A DNA stretch of 64,000 nucleotides, taken from the NCBI RefSeq assembly GCF_026319325.1, contig NZ_JAPDMU010000002.1:124001-188000 (forward strand). The letters run 5' to 3'. A program made the translations under genes and the position numbers. This stretch comes from Methylophaga sp. OBS3 (GTDB lineage Bacteria > Pseudomonadota > Gammaproteobacteria > Nitrosococcales > Methylophagaceae). This document shows, in pieces, positions 44,108 to 53,262 of this stretch. Position 1 is the first letter of the stretch. Each line of letters starts with the position of its first letter. Under the pieces are notes generated by a model that worked only from the letters and a program-made list of their open reading frames with translations, was not told the origin of the DNA and did no database searches.

Positions 44108-44508
44108 GTGTTAAATTTTAATTTTTTTTATATTTAAGATTAATAATAAATTAGTCACTATCGAATTTATATGTTCTTTATAAAATGCTACAAGAAGTGA
44201 ATTTGATTGATATAAAGAAAGCCATCAGCTCATCTTCTAAAGCGTTAAACGTGAGAAAAATGCCAACCAGCTATCATTATTGCCCAAGGTTTTTGCTAAT
44301 AATGCATCTTTTCATCAAAAAGGCTGGTCACATTGATGAGTATTGATCTAGTCAAGGGCGCTAAATGGGGTTAACTTTGATATATACATCAATACATAAC
44401 GAATAATTGTCTGGAGCGTAACTAGTAGACAAAATATTAATTCCCAAGCCGCTATCATGAGTGCACACTACCTATCTGTGCACAGGCGGTTTTACAGGAG
44501 TAAACGCT
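44108..44508. other. 400-bp AT-rich region upstream of nsrR with candidate NsrR elements
   Basis: I see no gene here. Elements worth noting: a reverse-strand AAGATGCATTA (44300-44310), which matches the 11-bp NsrR half-site AANATGCATTT at all but the last base; TTGAT-ATATAC-ATCAA (44377-44392 region), an inverted repeat with 6-nt spacing; and a 7-bp inverted repeat GTGCACA / TGTGCAC (44461-44467 and 44477-44483) just before the nsrR ribosome site. These could serve autoregulation by NsrR, but each is short. Confidence 0.4.
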
Positions 44509-44943
44509 ATGCAACTCACAACTCACACAGATTATTCACTGAGATTATTGATTTACCTCGCCACACAACAAGGTCCAAAAACCACCATTCAAATTGTCGC
44601 TGAACAATTTTCGATCTCGGCAAATCACTTAGCTAAAGTTGCACAAACACTGGTCCAGCATAACTACATCGTCAGCCTTCGTGGAAGAGGGGGTGGCTTA
44701 ACGCTTGCTAAACCAGTAGATGAGATCAATATTGGCAAACTTGTCAGACAAACCGAAAACCTACAATTATTACCTTGTTTTGGTAACAGCGATTCTTGTC
44801 CTATTGATCCTGCTTGCACCCTCAAAGGCGCGCTTGCCAAAGCCCAATATGCTTTTTTAAGTGTCTTAGACGAATACACCTTAGCGGACTTAGTCACAAG
44901 CGCTAACAGACAACAATTACAAGGATTATTGAACGTTGCCTGA
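44509..44943 (+). CDS. nsrR: NsrR nitric-oxide-sensing Rrf2 regulator
   Basis: I start at ATG 44509 (CAGGAG upstream), giving 144 residues, the length of E. coli NsrR. The winged helix begins MQLTTHTDYSLRLLIYLA, as in NsrR. The three cluster cysteines are Cys90, Cys97 and Cys103 (LLPC, DSCPID, PACTLK), which hold the iron-sulfur cluster that reacts with NO. NsrR represses NO-detoxification genes; none is adjacent. Its 3' end overlaps the cyclo-ligase start by 8 bp. Confidence 0.9.
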   Translation: MQLTTHTDYSLRLLIYLATQQGPKTTIQIVAEQFSISANHLAKVAQTLVQHNYIVSLRGRGGGLTLAKPVDEINIGKLVRQTENLQLLPCFGNSDSCPIDPACTLKGALAKAQYAFLSVLDEYTLADLVTSANRQQLQGLLNVA

Positions 44944-45517
44944 CGAAAAAGATTGGGTTGACTGGCGAAATCAACAACGACGACACCTAATAAATAAACG
45001 CCAAATACTTACCCCCTCTCAGCGGGATGACGTTGAGCAGAAAATACAGTCCCAGCTGCTAGATTTTTTGCTGCCATTACCTGCAGGCATTATCAGTTTT
45101 TATATACCAATTAAAGGCGAAATTAATTGCCAACCTCTTATCGAGGCCTTATTAGCTAAAGGCTGGCAGGCAGCATTACCGAAGATCATCGCTAAAGATA
45201 CAGCGCTAGAATTCAGGTTATGGCAACCAGACTGTGTTATGGCGCCCGAGACTTGGCGGATCCCCGTTCCACAAAATACTGAGCTTGCTGTACCAAATGT
45301 ATTACTTATTCCGCTAGTCGGATTTGATCAGTACGGTCATCGCTTGGGAAATGGTGGCGGCTTTTATGATCGCAGTTTGGCCGCTATTCAACCCAAGCCA
45401 TTGGCTATCGGGGTTGGCTTAGAATCATTAAAACTCGACGATATTGAAGCACAGCCACATGATATTGCCATGGACTATGTGGTAACCGAGCAAACCATTT
45501 ATTCATCTCAACATTGA
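44936..45517 (+). CDS. fau: 5-formyltetrahydrofolate cyclo-ligase
   Basis: The 193-residue protein starts at TTG 44936 inside the end of nsrR, with AAGGA about ten bases upstream. Conserved features are the basic N-terminal region (RRHLINKRQ), PIKGEINCQPLIEALL, and the C-terminal nucleotide-binding signature GFDQYGHRLGNGGGFYDRSL. It converts 5-formyl-THF to 5,10-methenyl-THF with ATP in folate one-carbon metabolism. Pairing with nsrR in one message is unusual to my knowledge. Confidence 0.92.
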   Translation: MPDEKDWVDWRNQQRRHLINKRQILTPSQRDDVEQKIQSQLLDFLLPLPAGIISFYIPIKGEINCQPLIEALLAKGWQAALPKIIAKDTALEFRLWQPDCVMAPETWRIPVPQNTELAVPNVLLIPLVGFDQYGHRLGNGGGFYDRSLAAIQPKPLAIGVGLESLKLDDIEAQPHDIAMDYVVTEQTIYSSQH

Positions 45518-45608
45518 ATCGACAAAAATTGTAGTATCTAGCTTTGGGTTTAGTTACTGTCGGGTAACAGCACTGATAACGATGAGTGTATTGCAAGGAA
45601 TGAGATAA

Positions 45609-48581
45609 ATGCATCGAATCGTGGCCAACATGCAGCATCGGCGTGAGCTCGCCGTGGTCAGTTATGGCCTACTTCCGCTCATCTTAATGGCAGATAGTTA
45701 TACCGTGCTGGGCTTTGCTCATGGCATTTTCTATGCGCCCGTCTTATTTCTCGCGTCACTGAGCGGCCGTCGTTACGCTCTTAATATTGTTCTCGTTATT
45801 AGCATTCTCTTTACTTGGATTGGCTTATTTCTCACAGCCAACCCTTATGACACCTCGTTACCATTGTTTGCTTATGGCAATCGCGCTTTATCGACATTAT
45901 TGCTGCTTATCACATACGCGGCATGCAGATTAGGGATGGCGTTTCAAACATCCCAACAAGCCCAGCAACAACAATTACAAATGGCAGCTCAACTTGGCAA
46001 ACTTGCCAAATTAGGTAGTTGGCATTTGTCGGCAGATGGTATTTTTCATCTATCTAAACAAGCTCGAAGGATCCTAACTGTTGATCAGGCAGAACTTTCT
46101 TTAGAGCAATTTTCAGCCTTACTAATTGATGTCGATGGTGAGCATTTTTTAGCCAATATGCAGCCCGCAGCATTACCTCTCGATATCGAATATCGCCGTT
46201 TACAAAAAGATGGTGAATTACGTTGGATTCGCCTCGTTGCCTATCAAGATAGTCAATCATCAGGAAAGATTTTTGGTGTGATCCAAGACACACACTCTAA
46301 TCGTATTATCGAAGCAAAAATGGCTGAAGATGAGCGACGCTTCCGATTTGCTGGTGATAGTTTGCAGTTATTTACTTGGACTGCGCGGCCGGATGGTGAA
46401 CTCGAGTCAGTTTCGCGTTACACCGTCGACTTGTTGGGTGCTAGCGAGAAGTTCATCGTCAGTAATTGGTTAAACTTCCTACACCCAGATGATCAACAAT
46501 CAACACATAACCAGTGGATGCACTGCATCAAAACAGGAGAAGCGCTTGTTGCTGAATACCGTCTTCGACGACACGATGGGCAATACTTTTGGTTTCTCAC
46601 CCGCGCCCTCCCAGCACGTGATGCGCAGGGAAATATTTTCAAATGGTATGGCTCTGGTATTGATATTACTGAGAGTAAAGTCTTACAGCAGCATAGTGAA
46701 AACCTTTCACAACAACTGCAAAACACTCTGGCCAGCATCACCGACGCGTTTTTCACCCTAGATGAAAATCTCAGTTTTAGCTACGCCAATGAACAAGCTG
46801 CCAGCTTATTGGGGCGACCTCGTTCAGCGCTATTAAACAATCTTGCCGTGAATGAAACCCCAATTGATGCAGATGGTAGTTTTAGTCGACAGCTTGAGCG
46901 AGCAGTTTTATCACACAAAATGACTGCTTTTGAGTTTTGGTATGCCGGTCGAGAGTTGTGGTTAGACGTGCGTATTTATCCAGCCGCCGACGGTTTAACC
47001 GTTTATTTGCGTGATATTACTCGTCTGCGCCGTGATCAAGATGAGCTTATCCTGCTGCGAAATGCCGTTTCGCAATTAAATGATATCGTCATCATCACTG
47101 AAGCCACACCTCTTGATGAACCTGGTCCCAAAATTGTATTCGTTAATGACGCATTTGAACGCATTACGGGCTACTCTCGGGAATATGCGATTGGTAAGTC
47201 ACCAAGATTTTTACAAGGTCCAAAAACCCAGCGGAGCGAACTGGACCGCATCCGACAAGCTTTGATCAGTCGACAATCGGTCAGGGCACAGCTCACCAAT
47301 TACCATAAAAACGGTGACGAGGTGGAAATTGAGCTCAACATTGTGCCGATTGGTGTAGATAGTGGTCGAATTACCCATCTGGTATCGATTCAGCGAGACA
47401 TCACCAACGAAAGAGTTTTACAAAAGCAGCTACAGCTAGCTCAACGTATGGAAGCCATTGGCCAGTTAACCGGCGGGATAGCCCACGATTTTAATAACAT
47501 GCTCACCGTCATCACCGGTAATAATGATTTGCTACAAGAAGCATTAGAAAAGCAGCCACAACTATTATCATTTTCTAAACTCATTGGTAATGCTGCCGAA
47601 CGTGGCGCAGGACTTACCCGAAACTTACTCACCTTTGCTCGTCGCCAGCCCTTGTCACCCGCCCAAGTCGATATCAATCAACTAATACAACAATTACAGG
47701 AGCTACTACGAAGCTCGCTTGGGGCAAAGTCACCACTAAAACTGAACCTAAGCACAAACTTATGGCCGGTTATGATTGATGCCGTGCAGCTAGAGAGTAG
47801 TTTGTTAAACCTCACCATTAATGCCCGTGATGCGATGCCTGAGTCCGGTGAACTCACAATAAGTACAGCCAACATCAAAGCTCAACCACTTGATGAAGAT
47901 AAAGAGTTACGTGGTACTGACTGGGTTGAAGTCAGCGTTCAAGACACAGGCTCTGGTATTCCAAAAGAAATGATCGACAAAATCTTTGAGCCATTTTTCA
48001 CAACCAAAGCTGCTGGTAAAGGTAGTGGCTTAGGGCTCAGTATGGTGTTTGGCTTTATCAAGCAATCTGGCGGTCATATCCGCGTTATTTCCGAACCAGG
48101 CGAAGGCACCATCTTTAAATTGCTGTTACCTCGCGCAGAAACCGAGAAAAAGCCAGAAAAAGCCCCACCAGCACCTGAAGTTAATCATCATTTAGATATC
48201 GCCGGGCATACAGTTTTGGTTGTTGAAGATAACGACCTTGTTCGTCAATATGCAAGCAGCCAGCTACGTGATGCCGGCTATCACGTTCTAGAAGCCGCAG
48301 AATCAAAACAGGCACTTGAATGGCTTAATTCTGGCCAACGTATCGATTTGCTATTTACTGATGTGTTAATGCCAGATAGCCTTTCAGGCAGTGAGTTGGC
48401 AAAACAGGCTGCATTCATTCGCCCGGAGTTACCTGTACTCTATACTTCGGGCTATACAGAAAATGTACTGAATGACCTCAGTGATGAACAGCGTCAACAG
48501 TCCCTGCTTCACAAGCCCTATCATAGGGTTGCGCTGCTGCAACGTGTTGCACAGGCCATAAACGCAGTAAAGGATCCCTGA
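45609..48581 (+). CDS. Membrane hybrid histidine kinase with multiple PAS domains
   Basis: The 990-residue protein has about four membrane segments in residues 15-115 and then four PAS-type domains (approximately 125-225, 245-355, 360-470 and 480-595). Next come a HisKA domain ([19 protein letters not shown], phospho-His near 620), an ATPase domain ([20 protein letters not shown]) and a C-terminal receiver (VLVVEDND, phospho-Asp in [10 protein letters not shown]). The last PAS has GKSPRFLQG where LOV photoreceptors have GRNCRFLQG, so the photo-reactive Cys is absent. It is 7 bp from the REC-EAL gene, the likely output partner. The HDFNN H-box is typical of this hybrid class. Confidence 0.88.
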   Translation: MHRIVANMQHRRELAVVSYGLLPLILMADSYTVLGFAHGIFYAPVLFLASLSGRRYALNIVLVISILFTWIGLFLTANPYDTSLPLFAYGNRALSTLLLLITYAACRLGMAFQTSQQAQQQQLQMAAQLGKLAKLGSWHLSADGIFHLSKQARRILTVDQAELSLEQFSALLIDVDGEHFLANMQPAALPLDIEYRRLQKDGELRWIRLVAYQDSQSSGKIFGVIQDTHSNRIIEAKMAEDERRFRFAGDSLQLFTWTARPDGELESVSRYTVDLLGASEKFIVSNWLNFLHPDDQQSTHNQWMHCIKTGEALVAEYRLRRHDGQYFWFLTRALPARDAQGNIFKWYGSGIDITESKVLQQHSENLSQQLQNTLASITDAFFTLDENLSFSYANEQAASLLGRPRSALLNNLAVNETPIDADGSFSRQLERAVLSHKMTAFEFWYAGRELWLDVRIYPAADGLTVYLRDITRLRRDQDELILLRNAVSQLNDIVIITEATPLDEPGPKIVFVNDAFERITGYSREYAIGKSPRFLQGPKTQRSELDRIRQALISRQSVRAQLTNYHKNGDEVEIELNIVPIGVDSGRITHLVSIQRDITNERVLQKQLQLAQRMEAIGQLTGGIAHDFNNMLTVITGNNDLLQEALEKQPQLLSFSKLIGNAAERGAGLTRNLLTFARRQPLSPAQVDINQLIQQLQELLRSSLGAKSPLKLNLSTNLWPVMIDAVQLESSLLNLTINARDAMPESGELTISTANIKAQPLDEDKELRGTDWVEVSVQDTGSGIPKEMIDKIFEPFFTTKAAGKGSGLGLSMVFGFIKQSGGHIRVISEPGEGTIFKLLLPRAETEKKPEKAPPAPEVNHHLDIAGHTVLVVEDNDLVRQYASSQLRDAGYHVLEAAESKQALEWLNSGQRIDLLFTDVLMPDSLSGSELAKQAAFIRPELPVLYTSGYTENVLNDLSDEQRQQSLLHKPYHRVALLQRVAQAINAVKDP

Positions 48582-48588
48582 TTAAGCC

Positions 48589-50739
48589 ATGGCAGAATTG
48601 AAATTACTCATACTTGATGACGACGATCTGACTGGGCAAACACTCAAGAATGTCGCTGAATTTGCTGGCATGTCTGTCAAACTTGCTGATAATCCAAACG
48701 ACTTTTTTGCTTATCTAGAAAACTGGTCACCGAGTCATATTGCCTTAGATCTCGTGATGCCAGAAATGGATGGTGTACAAGTATTAGCTGAATTAAGTGC
48801 TCGCAATGTTGACGCCAATATCATGATTACTAGTGGCGTTGGTCATCAAGTCTTGCAAGCAGCCGCTCGCTCAGCCGCCGCGCACGGTCTTAATATCATT
48901 GGTATTTTACCGAAGCCCTTTAACCCTAGAAGCTTTCGTGAGCTCATTGATCATGTGCCTCAACATACCCATGAGTTGATTGAGCACACTGAGCTAAGAC
49001 AAAATACCGTTGCTACCGTAGCTGATTTACAACTCGCCATTGAACAACATAAGTTAGACGTCGTCTTTCAGCCAAAAGTAGAATGTCAAAGTGGTATGTT
49101 AATTGGTTTTGAAACACTAGCACGTTGGCACCACCCCATTCATGGCCATATCCCCCCCGATCAATTCATCGCTATTGCTGAGCAAAACCAATTAATTGAC
49201 TCTTTAACGGAAGTTGTATTCCAAAAAGCTTTGCATTGGTTTAGTAATTTTTGTGCTGAACAAAAAGTCAAAAGACCGAGCTTAAATAGCAAGCCACTAT
49301 TATGCTCTATCAATATTTCCGCACTGTCACTGAAGAACTTAGCGTTATTTAATACGCTTGAGCAATTGTGTCAGCAGTATCAAATCCATCCCGAACAAAT
49401 TTTGCTCGAACTGACCGAAACTGGGGCCATGGATGACCCCATCGCATCCCTAGATATTCTGACCCGATTAAGGATGAAAGGATTTTTACTCTCCATTGAT
49501 GATTTTGGTACCGGCTTTTCATCAATGTTGCAGTTAGTGCGAATGCCTTTTTCTGAAGTTAAAGTCGATAAATCATTTGTGATGACCGCTTTACACTCTC
49601 GCGAGTCTCGGCTTGTTATCAAAGCAATCGTTGATCTCGCACATAGTCTAGGCATGTTGGTCATTGCAGAAGGTATCGAAGATGCGCAAACACTCGCTTT
49701 TTTACAGCAACTAGGCTGTGATAAAGCTCAAGGCTATTTTATTGGACGACCTTTGCAGGCCAGCCAAATTTCTGGATGGCTAGAGCAGCGAGTCGAACTC
49801 ATCGAACAACAACGCCTTCACAAATTACTGTCTCTGAATATTCTCGACACACCTGCGGAGCAACGATTTGACCGCATCACCCGCTTGGCGAAACGTCTAT
49901 TTAATGTGCCAATTAGTCTCGTGTCATTTATTGACGAAGACAGACAATGGTTTAAATCTAAAGTTGGTATTGATGTCTCTGAAACTTCCCGTGAACAGGC
50001 ATTTTGCAATCACACCATTCAGGGTGATAAACCGCTTGTGGTTATGGATGCGAGCCGCCACCCAACCTTTCAGAACAATTTATTGGTCACCGGCGCACCA
50101 CACATTAGGTTTTATGCAGGCTATCCGGTTAAAGCACCAAGCGGTGAGCGTTTAGGCAGCCTTTGCGTAATTGATGACAAACCACGTACTTTTTCTGAAA
50201 ATGACCGCCAATTACTGAATGAGCTTGGCCTAATGGTAGAAGAAGAAATCGCCAACAACCTACAATTCAGTGAAGATCAAGTCACGGGTTTACTCAACCG
50301 GCGCGGTTTTGAGATACGAGCACAACATATGTTGGATCTCTGTCAGATGCAAAACTTATCCGCTGCTTTGATTTATTTTGACTTAGACAGCCTTAAACCT
50401 ATTCACGATAAAGTTGGTTTTAAAGCATCAGAAGTGGCGCTCAAACAATTCGCTACCATAGTGCAAAATAACTTTCGTGAGTCCGATTTGGTGGCTCGAA
50501 TTGGCAGCGATGAGTTTGTCGCTTTAATGGTGAACCAGCATAAATCACACAATAATCAGTTGGTATTACAACGGTTAGCCGAGACAGTTACTGCTTATAA
50601 CAGTCATGTTAGTGTAAATGAACAACTTCGTTATAGTGTTGGCATTGCAGAAACCAACGACAGCGAAGACTTTCAATTGCAGCAACTATATAACCAAGCA
50701 GATCAGGCTCGCTACACCAGCATGCAAAGACAGAGCTAA
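48589..50739 (+). CDS. REC-EAL-GAF-GGDEF response regulator, probable c-di-GMP phosphodiesterase
   Basis: A 716-residue protein in an unusual order: receiver (residues 1-125, phospho-Asp in ALDLVMPEMDG), EAL domain (~150-400; signature reads ETL at 175-177 with the catalytic Glu kept, and IDDFGTGFSS intact), GAF (~415-545), and C-terminal GGDEF (~555-716) with GSDEF at 639-643. The altered GGDEF signature argues against cyclase activity, while the EAL residues look sufficient for c-di-GMP hydrolysis. It is probably phosphorylated by the hybrid kinase upstream. Confidence 0.88.
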   Translation: MAELKLLILDDDDLTGQTLKNVAEFAGMSVKLADNPNDFFAYLENWSPSHIALDLVMPEMDGVQVLAELSARNVDANIMITSGVGHQVLQAAARSAAAHGLNIIGILPKPFNPRSFRELIDHVPQHTHELIEHTELRQNTVATVADLQLAIEQHKLDVVFQPKVECQSGMLIGFETLARWHHPIHGHIPPDQFIAIAEQNQLIDSLTEVVFQKALHWFSNFCAEQKVKRPSLNSKPLLCSINISALSLKNLALFNTLEQLCQQYQIHPEQILLELTETGAMDDPIASLDILTRLRMKGFLLSIDDFGTGFSSMLQLVRMPFSEVKVDKSFVMTALHSRESRLVIKAIVDLAHSLGMLVIAEGIEDAQTLAFLQQLGCDKAQGYFIGRPLQASQISGWLEQRVELIEQQRLHKLLSLNILDTPAEQRFDRITRLAKRLFNVPISLVSFIDEDRQWFKSKVGIDVSETSREQAFCNHTIQGDKPLVVMDASRHPTFQNNLLVTGAPHIRFYAGYPVKAPSGERLGSLCVIDDKPRTFSENDRQLLNELGLMVEEEIANNLQFSEDQVTGLLNRRGFEIRAQHMLDLCQMQNLSAALIYFDLDSLKPIHDKVGFKASEVALKQFATIVQNNFRESDLVARIGSDEFVALMVNQHKSHNNQLVLQRLAETVTAYNSHVSVNEQLRYSVGIAETNDSEDFQLQQLYNQADQARYTSMQRQS

Positions 50740-50747
50740 ATTGCCAA

Positions 50748-51605
50748 CTAAAGGGTATCGGTTTTTGCTTCAATAAACGCAATAATTGGCTTCAAAAGAG
50801 CACCATCGCCCCGTAAAGGTTTGGCTAATTTGGCGACCATCGCTACATGACCATGATCAGGATAACGCACAAGCGACACTTCCCCACCTGATGCTGATAT
50901 TTTCTCTGATAAATGATAGCTATTACGGGGCAAAACTGTTCGATCACGCTCGCCCACCATTAACAACATCGGTGGATTTTCACCATTCACATAGTTAATT
51001 GGCTGGGATTGTTCTTGTAACGCTTCATCACCAAAAATCGACTTTAACGTTTTGCTTTTTAGGGGTAAAAAATCATAAGGTCCTGCCAGTCCGACCACAC
51101 CAGAGATCATTGATGGTGTGAGTTTATGAGGGGCAAGATATCGTTTATCTAAAGCAAGTAAGCTTGCGATATGTGCACCAGCAGAATGTCCTGCCACAAA
51201 TATTTGGTCAGAATTTCCGGCATATTTATCGATATGTAGCTTGGTCCAAGCAAGTGCTGCAGCGGCATCATGCATAAATGTCGGAAAAACGACTTCAGGA
51301 TAAACCCGATAGTCAGCGATAACGACCGTTATACCCTGGCTACTTAAAGCCTCACCGACAAATTTATAATCTTTTTTATTACCGGCTTCCCAACCACCAC
51401 CGTAATAAAAAACCACTACTGGGTTATCAGGTTTACGTTGATTGGGCAGATAAATATCTAACTTTTGCCGCTCATGGTTTCCGTAAGCAATGTCCTGCTG
51501 CAAGAAATAGCCATGGCTTGGCACCAAGCCATTGAGCATGTTGACTGGCGAACAGGCTGTCAAAACTAATGCGGATAAACCACTTAAAAACTTTTTTAAT
51601 GCCAT
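50748..51605 (-). CDS. Alpha/beta-hydrolase esterase, lipoprotein
   Basis: A 285-residue hydrolase of the hormone-sensitive-lipase/carboxylesterase type. It has a lipobox at the N-terminus (ALVLTAC), the oxyanion region FYYGGGWEAGNKKD, the nucleophile elbow GHSAGAHIA (Ser near residue 142), and Asp and His candidates in LMVGERDRTV and YPDHGHVA. It should act in the periplasm or at the membrane on small esters. The start overlaps the stop of the upstream membrane-protein gene (TGATG), so the two are coupled. Confidence 0.85.
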   Translation of the reverse strand: MALKKFLSGLSALVLTACSPVNMLNGLVPSHGYFLQQDIAYGNHERQKLDIYLPNQRKPDNPVVVFYYGGGWEAGNKKDYKFVGEALSSQGITVVIADYRVYPEVVFPTFMHDAAAALAWTKLHIDKYAGNSDQIFVAGHSAGAHIASLLALDKRYLAPHKLTPSMISGVVGLAGPYDFLPLKSKTLKSIFGDEALQEQSQPINYVNGENPPMLLMVGERDRTVLPRNSYHLSEKISASGGEVSLVRYPDHGHVAMVAKLAKPLRGDGALLKPIIAFIEAKTDTL

Positions 51606-52018
51606 CAGGTTTTTCTGAAAGATTGTAAGCGTTCACATACTTTTATAGCGTCATTCATATTGCGCTTGGCAATTGAAACACGTTTATCTTCAATCATCGC
51701 TATCATGGCAATAACACCCGCAATACTGACAAAAATACCGGCATAGCCCCCAGACAACCACGCAATAAACATCGCAGCCATGATTAAGCCACATACTTGC
51801 ACCACCATCCACTGAGATGCCCAACGTTCTTTGATACAAGTTAAGCGTTTATCCTGCCACCGTTCAATCAAAGTGGTCAGTTGCTCGTCAGTTAAGACAC
51901 TCAAATTTGCGTAGTAATCGATGCCGATAATCTCATCGTTATAATTACGCGATGCTAACGTGATATCTTCAGCCGACTCCATTAAGACTTTGTAAGTATC
52001 TTCATCACGTTCAATCAT
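51605..52018 (-). CDS. Small two-helix membrane protein
   Basis: A 137-residue protein that I do not recognise as a named family. Residues 1-65 are soluble and charged, with an acidic N-terminus and RWQDKRLTCIKERW. Two close membrane helices follow (~68-112), then a basic tail. It is co-translated with the esterase and diverges from the WG-repeat gene. A tail-anchored regulatory or structural role is possible, but nothing in the sequence proves it. Confidence 0.7.
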   Translation of the reverse strand: MIERDEDTYKVLMESAEDITLASRNYNDEIIGIDYYANLSVLTDEQLTTLIERWQDKRLTCIKERWASQWMVVQVCGLIMAAMFIAWLSGGYAGIFVSIAGVIAMIAMIEDKRVSIAKRNMNDAIKVCERLQSFRKT

Positions 52019-52119
52019 ACTGCCCCCTATCCTTGTTGTAGCGCTAAGAGCAACTTTTCACGGGATTTTCACAATCTGGCGACCACCATCAATTCAACAA
52101 CATTAATATATTGATTTGT

Positions 52120-53262
52120 ATGACACTTCCAGACGTAAAAACCATTGTTCAAGGATCTACGTTGATCCTGCTGCTCAGCTTCAGTGCGTGGAGCAATGCT
52201 TATCAGCCTACCATGGCTTTTAGCGAAAATCTGGCGATAAATTTCCATTTTGATGCTGCAGGTAATTTTAATGATGGCAACGCCGTTGTTGTAATGGCCA
52301 AGCGCGGCAAATTGACAATGGCAATTATCGACCAACAAGGCAACGTGTTATTTGAAGCAGATGAAATAGCCGACTTCTCTGGAGACATTGCGCCTTTTAG
52401 AACCGACCGTTTATGGGGCGTTGTTGATCGTAAGGGAAAAGTAGTGCTTTCCCCAACTTACCTTCGCATGCATTTATTTTCAGAGCGGCGAGCCGCCGTT
52501 CTCAAAGATAACCTTTGGGGTTATATCAACGCTGAGGGCAGTGAAGTTATATCCCCACAATTTTCAGAGGCTACTGTTTTCTCTGAAGGTCTTGCCGCTG
52601 TCAAAAACAGTGCGGGTAAATGGGGTTATATTGATCATAACGGCGAATGGCAAATCCAAGCAGAATTTGATGAAACGATGGCTTTTAATGAACAACTAGC
52701 CGCTGTAAAAATTGGCGAAAATTGGGGTTATGTATCAAATTCTGGTGAGCTTATGATCAAGCCTCAATATGCACAAGCTCGAATATTTAAGGATGGCTAT
52801 GCCGCTGTTTTTGATGATGGCTACTGGGGATATATTGATAGACACGGCAAATGGTTGGTTAAACCACAGTTTATAGCTGCCAAAACCTTTAATGAGGGGT
52901 TTGCAGCTGTTCAGCTTAATGATGGCTATAACTTCATTGATATGACTGGAAAACCACTTAATGACGTTCGATATGATGATGCCTGGTCATTTCATGAAGG
53001 GTTAGCGCGTGTCGAGGTAAACAGTAAAGTCGGCTTTATACAACCCAATGGTGAGTGGGCGATAACACCACAGTATCAGTGGGCACAATCATTTAAAGGC
53101 GGGCTTGCTCCAGTAACCGAAAATTATTGGGAGTATGGCTATATTGATCAATCAGGCCAAATGGTTATCGAAGCACAGTTTGAAAACGCCAAGCCATTTT
53201 TTGATGGCAAAGCAGCCGTTCAATTACATGGTAAGTGGGGCTATATTTCTTTGCCCAATTAA
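52120..53262 (+). CDS. WG-repeat secreted protein
   Basis: I place the start at ATG 52120; no ribosome site is visible, and a TTG nine bases earlier is the alternative. The 380-residue product has a signal peptide (to about SAWSNA) and then about a dozen WG repeats of 22-30 residues. Each has a form like GLAAVKNSAGKWGYIDHNGEW or close variants. WG repeats fold as a beta-propeller-like array used in binding. The 3' end overlaps the convergent NtrC-type gene by 4 bp. The ligand is unknown; it is probably periplasmic. Confidence 0.82.
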   Translation: MTLPDVKTIVQGSTLILLLSFSAWSNAYQPTMAFSENLAINFHFDAAGNFNDGNAVVVMAKRGKLTMAIIDQQGNVLFEADEIADFSGDIAPFRTDRLWGVVDRKGKVVLSPTYLRMHLFSERRAAVLKDNLWGYINAEGSEVISPQFSEATVFSEGLAAVKNSAGKWGYIDHNGEWQIQAEFDETMAFNEQLAAVKIGENWGYVSNSGELMIKPQYAQARIFKDGYAAVFDDGYWGYIDRHGKWLVKPQFIAAKTFNEGFAAVQLNDGYNFIDMTGKPLNDVRYDDAWSFHEGLARVEVNSKVGFIQPNGEWAITPQYQWAQSFKGGLAPVTENYWEYGYIDQSGQMVIEAQFENAKPFFDGKAAVQLHGKWGYISLPN

